Shown piece by piece: positions 35,723 to 44,819 of a stretch of 64,000 nucleotides of DNA. A program made the translations under genes and the position numbers. The notes under the pieces were generated by a model. That model saw nothing but the letters and a program-made list of their open reading frames with translations. It did no database searches and was not told where the DNA came from. Positions within the stretch are counted from its first letter, which is position 1, and each line of letters starts with the position of its first letter. Source of the DNA: Marinibacterium profundimaris (lineage in GTDB: Bacteria > Pseudomonadota > Alphaproteobacteria > Rhodobacterales > Rhodobacteraceae); assembly GCF_002210095.1 (NCBI RefSeq), contig NZ_AQQR01000001.1, forward strand, positions 930,001-994,000, written 5' to 3'.

Positions 35723-36502
35723 ATGACCCGTCCCGCCCGCTTCGCCCTCGCTCTTGCCCTCTCGGGCCTCGCACAGGGTGCCACCGCACAGGTCACCACG
35801 GACGGCCAAAGCGCCACGCCCTATGACGACGTGCGCGGCTGGTCGGTCTTCGCGATCGCCTCGGGCGGCACGGTGGTCTCCTGCCAGGCGGTGACCGGAT
35901 CCGGGGCCGACACCCTCGTGCTCGCCGATGACGGCGGGCTTTCGCTGATCGTGCCCAGCACGCAGACAGGCGAGAACGTCGATGCAACCCTCTGGATCGA
36001 CGGGCTGTCCAGTCCGCAGCAGGCCACGCTGTCCGGCGGCTACGCCACGGTCGCGGTCAATGCCGTGGCCCAGAGCGGGCTGGAAAAGGGCCGCGAGATG
36101 GCCCTGCAGATCAGCGACGGCAAGAAACGCAGCTATGCGCTGGCCGGAACCACGGCGGCGATCCTCAAGGCCCAGGCCTGCTATGCCGAGAAGACCGGCG
36201 CCCCGGCCCCCGAAGCGCCCCCCGCGATCACCGGCGAAAACGTCGGCATGGCCTATTTCGACGGCGGCCGGTTCCGCCAGCGCGTCGATGGCAGCTGGAT
36301 CGAGGAAGACGTGGGCGGCGCCACGCGCGAGTTCCAGGAAAGCGCCCGCACCGCCGACAGCGTCACGCTCACGGACGGCGACACCCGCATCCGGATCGAC
36401 ACCACGTCGATGCAGATCCTGCAGGCCAGGGGCAACGGCGCCTTCGCCGAGATCCACGCGATCACCGGGCTCGACACCTACGTCTCGCCCCGCGCCGGCT
36501 GA
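35723..36502 (+). CDS. Secreted protein, N-terminal half IalB-like
   Basis: A 259-residue protein with a signal peptide (RFALALALSGLAQGATAQ, cleavage after TAQ). Residues 23-170 contain GWSVFAIASGGTVVSCQ, LWIDG, GGYATVAVNAVAQSGLEKG and ALAGTTAAILKAQACY. This layout resembles the invasion-associated locus B family of small periplasmic proteins. A Pro-rich hinge then leads to a separate C-terminal domain (AYFDGGRFRQRVDGSWIEED...), a short beta-rich module of unknown function. GGAG lies 7 bases before the ATG. Role unknown. Confidence 0.72.
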   Translation: MTRPARFALALALSGLAQGATAQVTTDGQSATPYDDVRGWSVFAIASGGTVVSCQAVTGSGADTLVLADDGGLSLIVPSTQTGENVDATLWIDGLSSPQQATLSGGYATVAVNAVAQSGLEKGREMALQISDGKKRSYALAGTTAAILKAQACYAEKTGAPAPEAPPAITGENVGMAYFDGGRFRQRVDGSWIEEDVGGATREFQESARTADSVTLTDGDTRIRIDTTSMQILQARGNGAFAEIHAITGLDTYVSPRAG

Positions 36503-36511
36503 CCGCCCGGC

Positions 36512-37549
36512 TCAGGCCCCGGCGCCCGGCGCGGGTTTCCACTCGAACCCCACGCGGATGATCCCGTGATCATTCGTGCCGCTCACCTTGTGATCGTCGA
36601 AATTGAGATGGTCGTTCTGCACGATCATCTCGTCGAAGGCCCAAAGCCGCTTCTTCGAATTGTCATAGAATTCCTGGCTGAACATGATGTGATCCAGGCT
36701 CTCGCGCTGCCCCTCGTAGACATGGGTGTAGTATACATCCCGGGTCGAGCGGTATTCCTGGATGGTCTGGGCGGTATAAAGAGCATTGTCCCCGCCCCCG
36801 GTCGACAGCGGGCCCAGGTAATTGGGCTGTTCGGACAGCACGTTCAGCGTGTTGCTCTCCTTGCCGTCGTTCATGTCGCCCAGCAGCACGACGGGCGTGT
36901 CGGTCTTCTTCATCAGGTCGGTCAGGATCACGCGCAGCGCCGCCGCCTCCGCCGTGCGCCGGATGGTCGAGACGGCATAGCCCAGCGCCTCTTTATGCGG
37001 CCCGTGTAGGTCCTTGTCGTACCAGGCCCGCTCGCGCCAGATATCCGCCGGGCGGCGCGACTTGAAATGACAGACGAAGACATGGATCACCGGCGTCCGC
37101 GGATCGGGCCGCACCTGCAGATGCATGACAGGGCGGGAAAAGCCCGATAGCCGGACCGAGATCTCGGGCTGCTGCGGGTCGTCCCCGGTGGAGCGCAGGA
37201 CACAGGCCTCGGGGAACTCGGTGATCCATCGCGGCGCCTCCACCAGCATGTCGCGGCGCACGGCGGCGGCACAGATGATCCGGTCGTCGCCATGGCCCTC
37301 GGGCACCAGCAGGTCATGGGTGGCGTCCAGGCCCGACCGCTCCATCGCCGGGGCCAGGGCCTCTTCTGACCAGAGCTCCTGAAAACCAATGACATCGGCG
37401 TCCAGCTGACGCAGCACCTGTGCCGTGAACGCGACCTTCCGGTCGAACACCTCCTGCGGCCAGCCGTCGGAATCGAAATAGATCCGCCGCCCGGGACGTT
37501 GGAGATTGAGAAGATTGAAACTGGCGAATGAGATATCTCTCGCGGCCAT
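36512..37549 (-). CDS. Endonuclease/exonuclease/phosphatase-fold protein
   Basis: A 345-residue DNase I-like EEP-superfamily enzyme. Active-site stations occur in order: FASFNLLNL (Asn), VIGFQELWSEE (metal Glu), FVCHFKSRR (His), VVLLGDMNDGKESNTL (Asp/Asn), RESLDHIMFS and the final GTNDHGIIRVGF (Asp-His). The substrate could be nucleic acid, a phospholipid or an inositol phosphate. There is no signal peptide. It converges on the secreted gene with only a 9-base gap. Confidence 0.87.
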   Translation of the reverse strand: MAARDISFASFNLLNLQRPGRRIYFDSDGWPQEVFDRKVAFTAQVLRQLDADVIGFQELWSEEALAPAMERSGLDATHDLLVPEGHGDDRIICAAAVRRDMLVEAPRWITEFPEACVLRSTGDDPQQPEISVRLSGFSRPVMHLQVRPDPRTPVIHVFVCHFKSRRPADIWRERAWYDKDLHGPHKEALGYAVSTIRRTAEAAALRVILTDLMKKTDTPVVLLGDMNDGKESNTLNVLSEQPNYLGPLSTGGGDNALYTAQTIQEYRSTRDVYYTHVYEGQRESLDHIMFSQEFYDNSKKRLWAFDEMIVQNDHLNFDDHKVSGTNDHGIIRVGFEWKPAPGAGA

Positions 37550-38137
37550 GGCACCCTCCGACGCGTTACGCCCCCACCCTACCAGAGATCGCGCGCTGGC
37601 TTCGTGACAGTTTCACGGACCCGGGGGCCGCGCGAAGAGGGCCTGTTGAGAGCGCGGAGGTCAGACCCCGCCGTCGCGTAAGCCGCGACCGTGTCGACGG
37701 AGTATTTGGACAAAGGTGAAGACAGGGGGACGGCGCGAGACGGGATGGGGCAGCCCCGGTTGAACCGTTGCGTTCGAGGTATTTGGGCCAAGAAGAAGAC
37801 AGGGGGATGGTGCGCCGCTCCGGAGCCATGGCGCCACGTCCCCTGCTTCATCTTTGTAAAAATACTCCACTCCGTCCCCTCCACGAGCGCCGCCGCCAGA
37901 CGGTCTTACCCGCCGTCGCTGCACGAAGATCAGGCCCGTCCCCCGATGCGGCGCCCCTGTCTTCTTCTTGGACAAAAATACTCCATCAGGACCTCGCCGC
38001 CGGCGCCGCCCCCGATCCTCTCGCGCCCCGCGGGCAACAGCACCCGCCAACAGGCCCGAATCCTAAGATCCGGTTAATCCGCGCCTGCAAGCCCCTGATT
38101 TCACTGGAGCCGAAACATGTCCCACGCGTGGGACATC
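37550..38137. repeat. Intergenic region with four copies of the GTATTTGG...GAAGACAGGGGG repeat
   Basis: This 588-base gap has no credible gene. Four copies of a 28-34 bp element lie at 37700-37729 (+), 37776-37809 (+), 37840-37868 (reverse) and 37955-37985 (reverse). The core is GAGTATTTGG-CCAA-GAAGAAGACAGGGGG, with variants GACAAAGGTGAA. The two outward pairs form a large inverted array. Two more copies lie at 48245-48277 and 48380-48411. A 20-bp palindrome ends the region. Confidence 0.85.
38117..38136. promoter_or_regulatory. Perfect 20-bp palindrome at the end of the aminotransferase gene
   Basis: ATGTCCCACGCGTGGGACAT is a perfect palindrome one base beyond the aminotransferase stop codon. 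It could be a dimeric protein-binding site, a compact hairpin ending the transcript, or another small repeat. Confidence 0.5.
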
Positions 38138-39331
38138 TCAGGCCGCCTGGTAGACCGCGCCGACCTCGGCCCGGATGATCCGGGCGATCAGCGCGCAATC
38201 CTCTTCCGAGAAGGTCAGCGGCACCCGCATGTCCAGGATCGCCCTGAGCACCCGGTCGCTGTCCGGCAAAGGCTCGGACGGCGCATAGCGCCAGTGCCCG
38301 TAGGTGGAGGTAAACGCCGCAGGCTCCGGCGCGCCGAACCACTTCAGCTCCACCCCCCGGCGGCCACAGCGGGCGACCACCTCGCGGATCGCATCGTCGG
38401 CCCAGTCCAGCAGCAGGAACTGAAAGGACGACCCCACATAGGCCTCCTTCTCGGGCCGCGCGACCAGGCGCAGCCCGGCAGTGTCGCGCAGCTCCTCGTC
38501 CAGCACCCGGTAGCGGTCGTTCCACCGCGCGATCTGGGTCTCGAGATCCTTCAGCTGCGGCCGCAGGATCGCCGCGCGCAGGTTGTCCATCCGGCCCGAG
38601 ATATTGGGCATGTCATACTTGTGCCGCTCGAACACCTCGGGTCCCGGCGCCGCAAGGTGGCGCTCGTACAGCATGTAGGACCCCGACAGCAGCACCGCCC
38701 GCGCGGCGATGTCCGCGTCATCGGTGACCAGCAGCCCGCCCTCGCCGGAATTCATGTGCTTGTAGGTCTGGGTCGAATAGCAGCCTACCGCCCCGTGCCG
38801 CCCCGAGGCGACGCCGTTCCAGCCGCCCCCCATCGTATGGGCGCAATCCTCGATCACGGTGATCCCGGCGCCGTCGCAGATGGCCATGAGCCGGTCCATG
38901 TCGCAGGTATGCCCGCGCATGTGGCTCAGCAACAGCACCTTCGCCTGCCCCGCCCTGGCGGCGAGGTCGTCGAGGTCGATGGTCAGATCCTCGGTCACGC
39001 CGACGAAGACCGGCCTGCCGCCCACCGCGGCGATGGCCCCCGGCACCGGCGCCAGGGTGAAGGCATTGGTCAGCACCGGATCGCCCGGCCCCACGCCCAC
39101 GGCCCTGAGCGCCGTGGCGATCGCGTAGCCACCCGATGACACCGCCAGGCAATAGCGCGCGCCGGTCCAGGCGGCGAACTCCTGTTCCAGCAGCGCCGCC
39201 TGCGACAGCTCTCCGGCGGCGACGTTATAGCGGTGCAGGCGCCCGTTGCGCAGCACGTCCAGCGCGGCCGCGATCCCGTCTTCGGGAATCGGTTCCTGCT
39301 GGGTGAAGGATCCGGTGAAATGCTCGGTCAT
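38138..39331 (-). CDS. DegT/DnrJ/EryC1/StrS-type PLP aminotransferase
   Basis: A 397-residue fold-type I aminotransferase of the sugar-aminotransferase class. It shows VSSGGYAIATALRAVGVGPGDPVLTNAFT (here GGYAIATALRAVGVGPGD), VIEDCAHTMGGG with the PLP-nitrogen Asp, and YSTQTYKHMNSGEGGLLVT with the Schiff-base Lys. Such enzymes aminate keto-sugars for surface glycans or antibiotics, but some act on other keto compounds. No sugar-nucleotide genes are nearby, so the substrate is open. The ATG at 39331 is the first that keeps a sensible N-terminus; the ribosome site is weak. Confidence 0.88.
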   Translation of the reverse strand: MTEHFTGSFTQQEPIPEDGIAAALDVLRNGRLHRYNVAAGELSQAALLEQEFAAWTGARYCLAVSSGGYAIATALRAVGVGPGDPVLTNAFTLAPVPGAIAAVGGRPVFVGVTEDLTIDLDDLAARAGQAKVLLLSHMRGHTCDMDRLMAICDGAGITVIEDCAHTMGGGWNGVASGRHGAVGCYSTQTYKHMNSGEGGLLVTDDADIAARAVLLSGSYMLYERHLAAPGPEVFERHKYDMPNISGRMDNLRAAILRPQLKDLETQIARWNDRYRVLDEELRDTAGLRLVARPEKEAYVGSSFQFLLLDWADDAIREVVARCGRRGVELKWFGAPEPAAFTSTYGHWRYAPSEPLPDSDRVLRAILDMRVPLTFSEEDCALIARIIRAEVGAVYQAA

Positions 39332-39420
39332 GCGCGCTTTGTGCGCCGCCGCCCGGCCAGCGTCAATCGGGCACGCGCGCGGATCCCGCCAGGCGCGGGC
39401 GGCCGCTTGCCGCAGGCGGT

Positions 39421-40086
39421 CTAGACGATCAGCCGATCGGCCATCGCGGGCAGTGCGGCGAACTCTTCGAGCAGCCCCTCCGGCGCCAGCGCGGCCATGT
39501 CCTCGCCCGATGGGCCGAAGGTCACCAGCGCGCAGGGCACCCCGGCGGCGGCGGCCGTCCGCCGGTCGGTGATCGAATCCCCCACCAGCAGGCACCGCGC
39601 CGGATCCCCGCCCGCGTCGCGGGCCGCGGTCCGCAGGGGCTCCGGGTCGGGCTTGCGCACCGCCAGCGTGTCGGCCCCGATCAGCGAGCCGAAGGCGTCA
39701 AGGATGCCCAGCCGGGTCAAAAGCTGCCGGGCCAGCGCCTCGGGCTTGTTGGTGCAGATCCCCACAGCGTAACCGGCGGATTTCAGCGCCTCGACCGCCT
39801 CCATCGCTCCGGGATAAAGCACAGTGTGGCGGTCGATCTCGGCACCATAGGCCTCCAGCAGGATCGGATAGCCGCGGTCGATCAGCGCCACGTCCACGGC
39901 GCCCTGCCGCTCAAGCCCCAGCGTCAGCATGGCCCGCCCGCCCCGCAGCGCGGTGCCCGCGTCGCGCGCTGGATCCAGCCGGACCTCCAGCCCCAGCGCC
40001 GCGAAGGCCGCATTGGCCGCGGCGATCAGGTCGCCCGATGTATCGGCCAGCGTGCCGTCCAGGTCGAAGATCACGTTTCGCATCAT
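39421..40086 (-). CDS. gph: Phosphoglycolate phosphatase (HAD superfamily)
   Basis: A 221-residue HAD hydrolase. It has motif I VIFDLDGTLADTSGD, motif II GICTNKP, motif III KPDPEPLRTAA and motif IV CLLVGDSITDRRTAAAAG with a helical cap. This is the Gph pattern, removing 2-phosphoglycolate that inhibits central metabolism. Other small phosphate esters are possible substrates. It begins with two adjacent ATGs (40086/40083) after GGAAAG. It is divergent from glmU across a 136-base gap. Confidence 0.88.
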   Translation of the reverse strand: MMRNVIFDLDGTLADTSGDLIAAANAAFAALGLEVRLDPARDAGTALRGGRAMLTLGLERQGAVDVALIDRGYPILLEAYGAEIDRHTVLYPGAMEAVEALKSAGYAVGICTNKPEALARQLLTRLGILDAFGSLIGADTLAVRKPDPEPLRTAARDAGGDPARCLLVGDSITDRRTAAAAGVPCALVTFGPSGEDMAALAPEGLLEEFAALPAMADRLIV

Positions 40087-40163
40087 CTGTCTTTCCATTC
40101 GCGGCCGACCCGTGGGATTGTCCCGTATTGCAGCGCCGAAACCTTCTTTGATACCCACCCGGC

Positions 40164-40191
40164 TTGCACCATCGGGTCAGCCCGATAAAAC
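40164..40191 (+). promoter_or_regulatory. Weak candidate promoter of glmU-glmS with hairpin
   Basis: TTGCAC (40164-40169), 16 bases and TAAAAC (40186-40191) lie in the AT-richest part of the gph-glmU gap. An inverted repeat ATCGGG-TCAG-CCCGAT (40171-40186) fills the spacer and could be an operator. Confidence 0.3.
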
Positions 40192-40222
40192 CGCGGTAAG
40201 CTTTTATTAAGGGAACTTCTCC

Positions 40223-41593
40223 ATGGAGACGAGCCTCGTCATCCTTGCGGCCGGCAAGGGCACGCGGATGCAATCGGACCTGCCAAAGGTCCTGCACCAG
40301 GTCGCCCATGCGCCGCTTCTGGCCCATGCGATGCGCGCCGGCGCGGCGCTGCAGCCCGCGCGCACGGTTGTGGTCGCGGGCCACGGCTCCGACGCCGTTG
40401 CGCAAGCGGCGGACGAGGAGGATCCCGATGCCACCGTTGTCCTCCAGCAAGAGCAGCTGGGCACCGGCCATGCCGTCCTGCAGGCCCGCGCCGCCTTGGA
40501 GGGGTTCGAGGGCACGGTTATCGTGCTTTACGGCGACACGCCCTTCATCCGGCCCGAGACGCTGGAGGCGATGATCGCCGCCCGGGCCACCCATGACGTG
40601 ATCGTTCTGGGCTTCGACACGCCAGACCCGGGCCGCTACGGCCGGCTGAAGATGGAGTGCGACCAGCTTACCGCCATCGTGGAGTTCAAGGACGCCTCGG
40701 CCGAAGAGCGCGCCATAACCCTTTGCAATTCCGGCGTCATGGCCTGCGATGCGGCGCTGCTGTTCCAGTTGCTGGACCAGGTGTCGAACGACAATGCGGC
40801 CGGGGAATACTATCTGACGGATATTGTCCAGCTGTCACGCGCCGCCGGGAAATCCGCCACCGTGGTGGTCTGCCCGCAGGAGGAGACGCTGGGCGTCGAC
40901 AGCCGCGCGGGCCTTGCGCGGGCCGAGGCGCTGTTCCAGGCGCGCGCCCGGGCCGAGCTGCTGGAGATCGGCGTGACGCTGACCGCGCCCGAGACGGTCT
41001 TCCTCGCCCATGACACGGTGATCGGCCGCGATGTCTCGGTCGAGCCGAACGTCGTCTTCGGCCCCGGCGTCACGGTCGAGACCGGCGCCACGATCCGTGC
41101 CTTTTCGCACCTTGAAGGGTGCCATGTCAGCCGTGGCGCGGTGGTCGGCCCTTATGCCCGCCTGCGCCCCGGCGCCGAGCTGGGCGAGGACAGCCGCGTC
41201 GGCAATTTCGTCGAGATCAAGAATGCCACGATCGACGAGGGCGCCAAGGTCAACCACCTCAGCTACATCGGCGATGCCTCGGTCGGGAAAGGCACCAACA
41301 TCGGGGCCGGCACGATCACCTGCAACTACGACGGCTTCATGAAGCATCATACCGAGATCGGCGCCGGCGCCTTCATCGGCTCGGACACGATGCTGGTGGC
41401 CCCGGTCCGGGTCGGCAACAACGCGATGACGGCCACCGGCTCGGTCATCACCCGCGATGTCGAGGACGGCGCCCTGGCGCTGGCCCGCGCGCGGCAGGAG
41501 GTCAAGCCGGGCCGGGCGCTGAAGCTCTTCGAGTTTCTCAAGTCCCGCAAGGAGCAGAAGCGCAGGGAAAAAACGCAGCAGGAGCAGGCATAA
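40223..41593 (+). CDS. glmU: Bifunctional GlcNAc-1-P uridyltransferase / GlcN-1-P acetyltransferase
   Basis: A 456-residue enzyme making UDP-GlcNAc for peptidoglycan and lipid A. The N-terminal pyrophosphorylase has LAAGKGTRMQSDLPKVLH and VLYGDTPFI, and the EYYLTDIV segment is intact. The C-terminal left-handed beta helix has hexapeptide repeats and the acetyltransferase motifs NFVEIKNATIDEGAKVNHLSYIGDA (here VEIKNATIDEGAKVNHL) and GAGTITCNYDG. The stop shares a base with the glmS start (TAATG). Confidence 0.97.
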   Translation: METSLVILAAGKGTRMQSDLPKVLHQVAHAPLLAHAMRAGAALQPARTVVVAGHGSDAVAQAADEEDPDATVVLQQEQLGTGHAVLQARAALEGFEGTVIVLYGDTPFIRPETLEAMIAARATHDVIVLGFDTPDPGRYGRLKMECDQLTAIVEFKDASAEERAITLCNSGVMACDAALLFQLLDQVSNDNAAGEYYLTDIVQLSRAAGKSATVVVCPQEETLGVDSRAGLARAEALFQARARAELLEIGVTLTAPETVFLAHDTVIGRDVSVEPNVVFGPGVTVETGATIRAFSHLEGCHVSRGAVVGPYARLRPGAELGEDSRVGNFVEIKNATIDEGAKVNHLSYIGDASVGKGTNIGAGTITCNYDGFMKHHTEIGAGAFIGSDTMLVAPVRVGNNAMTATGSVITRDVEDGALALARARQEVKPGRALKLFEFLKSRKEQKRREKTQQEQA

Positions 41594-43407
41594 TGTGCGG
41601 TATCGTCGGCGTTCTGGGCAACCACGAGGTCGCCCCCATCCTGGTCGAGGCGCTCAAACGGCTTGAATATCGCGGCTATGACAGCGCCGGTATCGCCACG
41701 GTCAACGATGGCCACCTGGACCGGCGTCGCGCGGTGGGCAAGCTGATCAACCTGTCGGACAAGCTGGTGCACGAACCGCTGCGCGGCAAATCCGGCATCG
41801 GTCATACCCGCTGGGCCACCCATGGCGCCCCGAACGAGGGCAACGCGCATCCGCACAAGGCCGGGCCCGTGGCCGTCGTCCACAACGGGATCATCGAGAA
41901 TTTCGGCAGGCTGCGGGACGAACTGCAGGCAGCGGGGTTCACCCCCGAAACCCAGACCGACACCGAAACCGTCGCGCTCATGGCGCAGATGTTCATGGAC
42001 GGCGGCATGAAACCGGTCGAGGCCGCATTCGCCGCCATCGACCGGTTGGAGGGCGCCTTTGCGCTCGCCTTCCTCTTCGACGGCGAGCAAGACCTGATCG
42101 TCGCCGCCCGCAAGGGCTCGCCCCTGGCGATCGGCTGGGGCGATGGCGAGATGTTCGTGGGCTCCGACGCCTTCGCGCTGGCCCCGATGACTGACCGGGT
42201 GACCTATCTGGAGGAAGGCGACCGCGCCGTCGTCACCCGCAAGGGCGCCGATATCTTCGACGCGCGCGGCCACCTGGTGAGCCGCGCCAGCGTGCGGATC
42301 GAGGACAACGACGGTCAGGTCGAAAAGGGCGGCCACAAGCACTGGATGTCCAAGGAGATCGCCGAGCAGCCCTCGGTCCTGGCCGATGTGCTGGCACATT
42401 ACCTGCCCGGCGGGCAGCTGACCTTCCCCGGCGATGCGCTGGATTTCACCGGCATCGACCGGGTGGTGATGGTCGCCTGCGGCACCGGATTCTACAGCTG
42501 CTTCGTGGCGAAATACTGGCTGGAGACGCTGGCGCGGATCCCCGTGGAGGTCGATGTCGCGAGCGAGTTCCGCTATCGCGAGCCGCCGCTGTCGGAGCGC
42601 ACGCTGGCCATCTTTGTCAGCCAGTCGGGCGAGACCGCCGACACGCTGGCCGCCATGCGCTTTGCCGCCGGCAAGTGCCGGATTGCCAGCGTCGTGAACG
42701 TGGCGCAAAGCACCATCGCGCGGGAATCCGACCTGGCCCTGCCGATCCTCGCGGGGCGCGAGATCTCGGTCGCCTCGACCAAGGCCTTCACCTGCCAGCT
42801 GATGGTTCTGGCGCTGATGGCGATCAAGGCGGCCTCGGACCGGGGGACGCTGACGCAGGACGCGCTGAAGGGCCGGATCGCGGCGCTGTCGTCGCTGCCC
42901 GCGCTGGTCAGCCAGGCGCTGGCCGTGGGCCCGCAGATCAACGACCTGGCGCAAGAGCTGTCGGAGGCGCATGACATCCTCTTCCTGGGCCGGGGCGCGA
43001 TGTATCCTCTGGCTCTGGAAGGCGCGCTGAAACTCAAGGAACTCAGCTATATCCACGCCGAGGGCTATGCCTCCGGCGAGCTGAAGCACGGGCCCATCGC
43101 GCTGATCGACAGCCATGTGCCGGTGATCGTGATGGCGCCGTCGGATGCGCTTTTCGACAAGACGATCTCGAACATGCAGGAGGTCATGGCGCGCGGCGGC
43201 AAGGTGCTGCTGGTCACCGATGCCGCCGGCGCCGAGATGGCCGGCCACGGCTGCTGGGGCGTGATCCGCATGCCCGAGGCCGATCCGATGTTCGCCCCCG
43301 TCCTTTATGCCATCCCGGCGCAGCAGATCGCCTATCACACGGCCATCGCCAAGGGCACCGACGTGGACCAGCCGCGCAACCTCGCCAAGTCGGTCACGGT
43401 GGAGTAG
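41593..43407 (+). CDS. glmS: Glutamine--fructose-6-phosphate aminotransferase
   Basis: A 604-residue enzyme that makes glucosamine-6-phosphate, the entry to the pathway finished by GlmU. The N-terminal class II amidotransferase begins MCGIVGVLGN with the catalytic Cys1, followed by GIGHTRWATHGAPNEGNAHPH. Two SIS domains follow (MVACGTGFYSCFVAKYWLE; FVSQSGETADTLAAMRFA), then the C-terminal QQIAYHTAIAKGTDVDQPRNLAKSVTVE tail (end DQPRNLAKSVTVE). The start is the ATG at 41593. A longer frame upstream is a shadow of glmU. Confidence 0.98.
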   Translation: MCGIVGVLGNHEVAPILVEALKRLEYRGYDSAGIATVNDGHLDRRRAVGKLINLSDKLVHEPLRGKSGIGHTRWATHGAPNEGNAHPHKAGPVAVVHNGIIENFGRLRDELQAAGFTPETQTDTETVALMAQMFMDGGMKPVEAAFAAIDRLEGAFALAFLFDGEQDLIVAARKGSPLAIGWGDGEMFVGSDAFALAPMTDRVTYLEEGDRAVVTRKGADIFDARGHLVSRASVRIEDNDGQVEKGGHKHWMSKEIAEQPSVLADVLAHYLPGGQLTFPGDALDFTGIDRVVMVACGTGFYSCFVAKYWLETLARIPVEVDVASEFRYREPPLSERTLAIFVSQSGETADTLAAMRFAAGKCRIASVVNVAQSTIARESDLALPILAGREISVASTKAFTCQLMVLALMAIKAASDRGTLTQDALKGRIAALSSLPALVSQALAVGPQINDLAQELSEAHDILFLGRGAMYPLALEGALKLKELSYIHAEGYASGELKHGPIALIDSHVPVIVMAPSDALFDKTISNMQEVMARGGKVLLVTDAAGAEMAGHGCWGVIRMPEADPMFAPVLYAIPAQQIAYHTAIAKGTDVDQPRNLAKSVTVE

Positions 43408-43477
43408 GCTTTCTCCGTAAACGGTATCAGGCATCGGTTGCAGGCCCGTCAGGTTGCAGGCCCGCCAGGAGGACCAC

Positions 43478-44041
43478 ATGGCAAAACAGTTCGATCACAT
43501 CACCGAGGATCAGAAGGCTTTCGTCGAAGCGCAGCATATGTTCTTCACCGGCACGGCGGCGCCGGACGGGCGGGTCAATGTCTCGCCCAAGGGGCAGGAC
43601 AGCCTGCGCATTCTCGGGCCGAACCGGGTGGTGTGGATGAACCTCACCGGATCGGGGAACGAGACGGCGGGCCACCTGCTGGAACATCCGCGCATGACGC
43701 TGATGTGGTGTTCCTTCGAAAAGCGTCCGCTGATCTACCGCATGTACGGGACAGCCCGGACGATCCACCGGGGCGATCCCGACTGGGCCGAGATGTCGGA
43801 GCTGTTTCCGACACAGATGGGCGCGCGTCAGGTCTATGACATGTCGGTCGAGATGACGCAGACCTCCTGCGGCTATGCCGTGCCCTTCATGGAGTTCGTA
43901 TCGGACCGCGACACGCTGCATCGCTGGACCCTCGACAAGGGCGAGGACAAGCTGCGCGATTACTGGGCCGAGAAGAACACCGTCACACTGGACGGCAAGC
44001 CCACGGGCCTGCCCGCCGGGATGACCCGAACGGACGCCTGA
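43478..44041 (+). CDS. Pyridoxamine 5'-phosphate oxidase-fold family protein
   Basis: A 187-residue split-barrel flavin-binding family protein. It shows AQHMFFTGTAAPDGRVNVSPKG, the NRVVWMNLTGSGNETAGHLLEHPRMTLMWCSF core (here WMNLTGSGNETAGHLLEH) and a C-terminal region unlike PdxH. It may bind FMN, F420 or heme. It is probably not the vitamin B6 oxidase because the PdxH substrate motif is absent. The ATG at 43478 follows a strong AGGAGG. A short direct repeat (GGTTGCAGGCCCG / AGGTTGCAGGCCCG) lies just upstream. Confidence 0.85.
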   Translation: MAKQFDHITEDQKAFVEAQHMFFTGTAAPDGRVNVSPKGQDSLRILGPNRVVWMNLTGSGNETAGHLLEHPRMTLMWCSFEKRPLIYRMYGTARTIHRGDPDWAEMSELFPTQMGARQVYDMSVEMTQTSCGYAVPFMEFVSDRDTLHRWTLDKGEDKLRDYWAEKNTVTLDGKPTGLPAGMTRTDA

Positions 44042-44046
44042 TCGCG

Positions 44047-44718
44047 GTGACGTGCTGGCTTGACCGGTTGCGCGCGCTGGAGGATCCGGAGCGCGCCAAG
44101 GGCGCGGCGGCCTATCACAAGGCCCCCCGCACCTATCTGGGCGTGCCGAACCCGGTTCTGAACGATCTGGCAAAGGAGGCGCGCCAGACGCTGTCCGTCG
44201 CGGACCGGGTGGCGGTGGCGCGGGAACTCTGGGCAAGCGACATCCACGAGGCGCGGATCCTCGCCGCCAAGATCCTGACCCAGGCGCGGATCCGTCCCGA
44301 TGACGCGGTGTGGGAGACCGTCCGAGGCTGGGTGCCCGACTTCGACGCCTGGGCCATCGCCGATCACGCCTGCATGGCCGGGCAGAAGCGGCTCGTGGCC
44401 GACCCGGCGCGCCTGGACGAGATCGAGCGCTGGACCGCGTCGGACCACATGTGGACCCGTCGCGCGGCGCTGGTCATCACCCTGCCCTGGACCAAGCAGA
44501 ACCACCCCAAGCCGGAAGAGCTGGCCGCGCGCGACCGCGTGCTGGGCTGGGCGGCGGGCTATGTGGACGACCGCGACTGGTTCATCCAGAAGGCCGTGGG
44601 CTGGTGGCTGCGCGACCTGTCGAAACACGATCCTTCGCGCGTGCGCTCCTTCCTCGATGAGAATGGCGGGCGAATGAAGGCATTTGCACGAAAAGAAGCC
44701 TCGAAATATCTCGATTGA
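44047..44718 (+). CDS. DNA alkylation repeat (AlkD-like HEAT) protein
   Basis: A 223-residue all-helical HEAT-like repeat protein. It shows YHKAPRTYLGVPNPVLNDLAKEA, LWASDIHEARILAAKIL, DFDAWAIADHAC, MWTRRAALVITLPWT and DRDWFIQKAVGWWLRDLSKHDPSRVRSFL (here FIQKAVGWWLRDLSKHD). AlkD-type members excise bulky or cationic alkylated bases. The Trp and Asp residues expected for that family are present in the WWLRDLSK region. GTG start, 5 bases after the previous stop. Confidence 0.85.
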   Translation: MTCWLDRLRALEDPERAKGAAAYHKAPRTYLGVPNPVLNDLAKEARQTLSVADRVAVARELWASDIHEARILAAKILTQARIRPDDAVWETVRGWVPDFDAWAIADHACMAGQKRLVADPARLDEIERWTASDHMWTRRAALVITLPWTKQNHPKPEELAARDRVLGWAAGYVDDRDWFIQKAVGWWLRDLSKHDPSRVRSFLDENGGRMKAFARKEASKYLD

Positions 44719-44819
44719 GTCGCCGGACGCGGCCCTGTCGTAATCCTTCGCCAACCTGCCTGCGTCAGTCTGCTTCGACGCGACCCGGGACCATTCCGGC
44801 CCGAAGCAGGAGACACGCC

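Noticed and set aside
37550-38137. CRISPR array
   Set aside because: Repeat copies are in both orientations with irregular spacing and no uniform spacers, and there are no cas genes.
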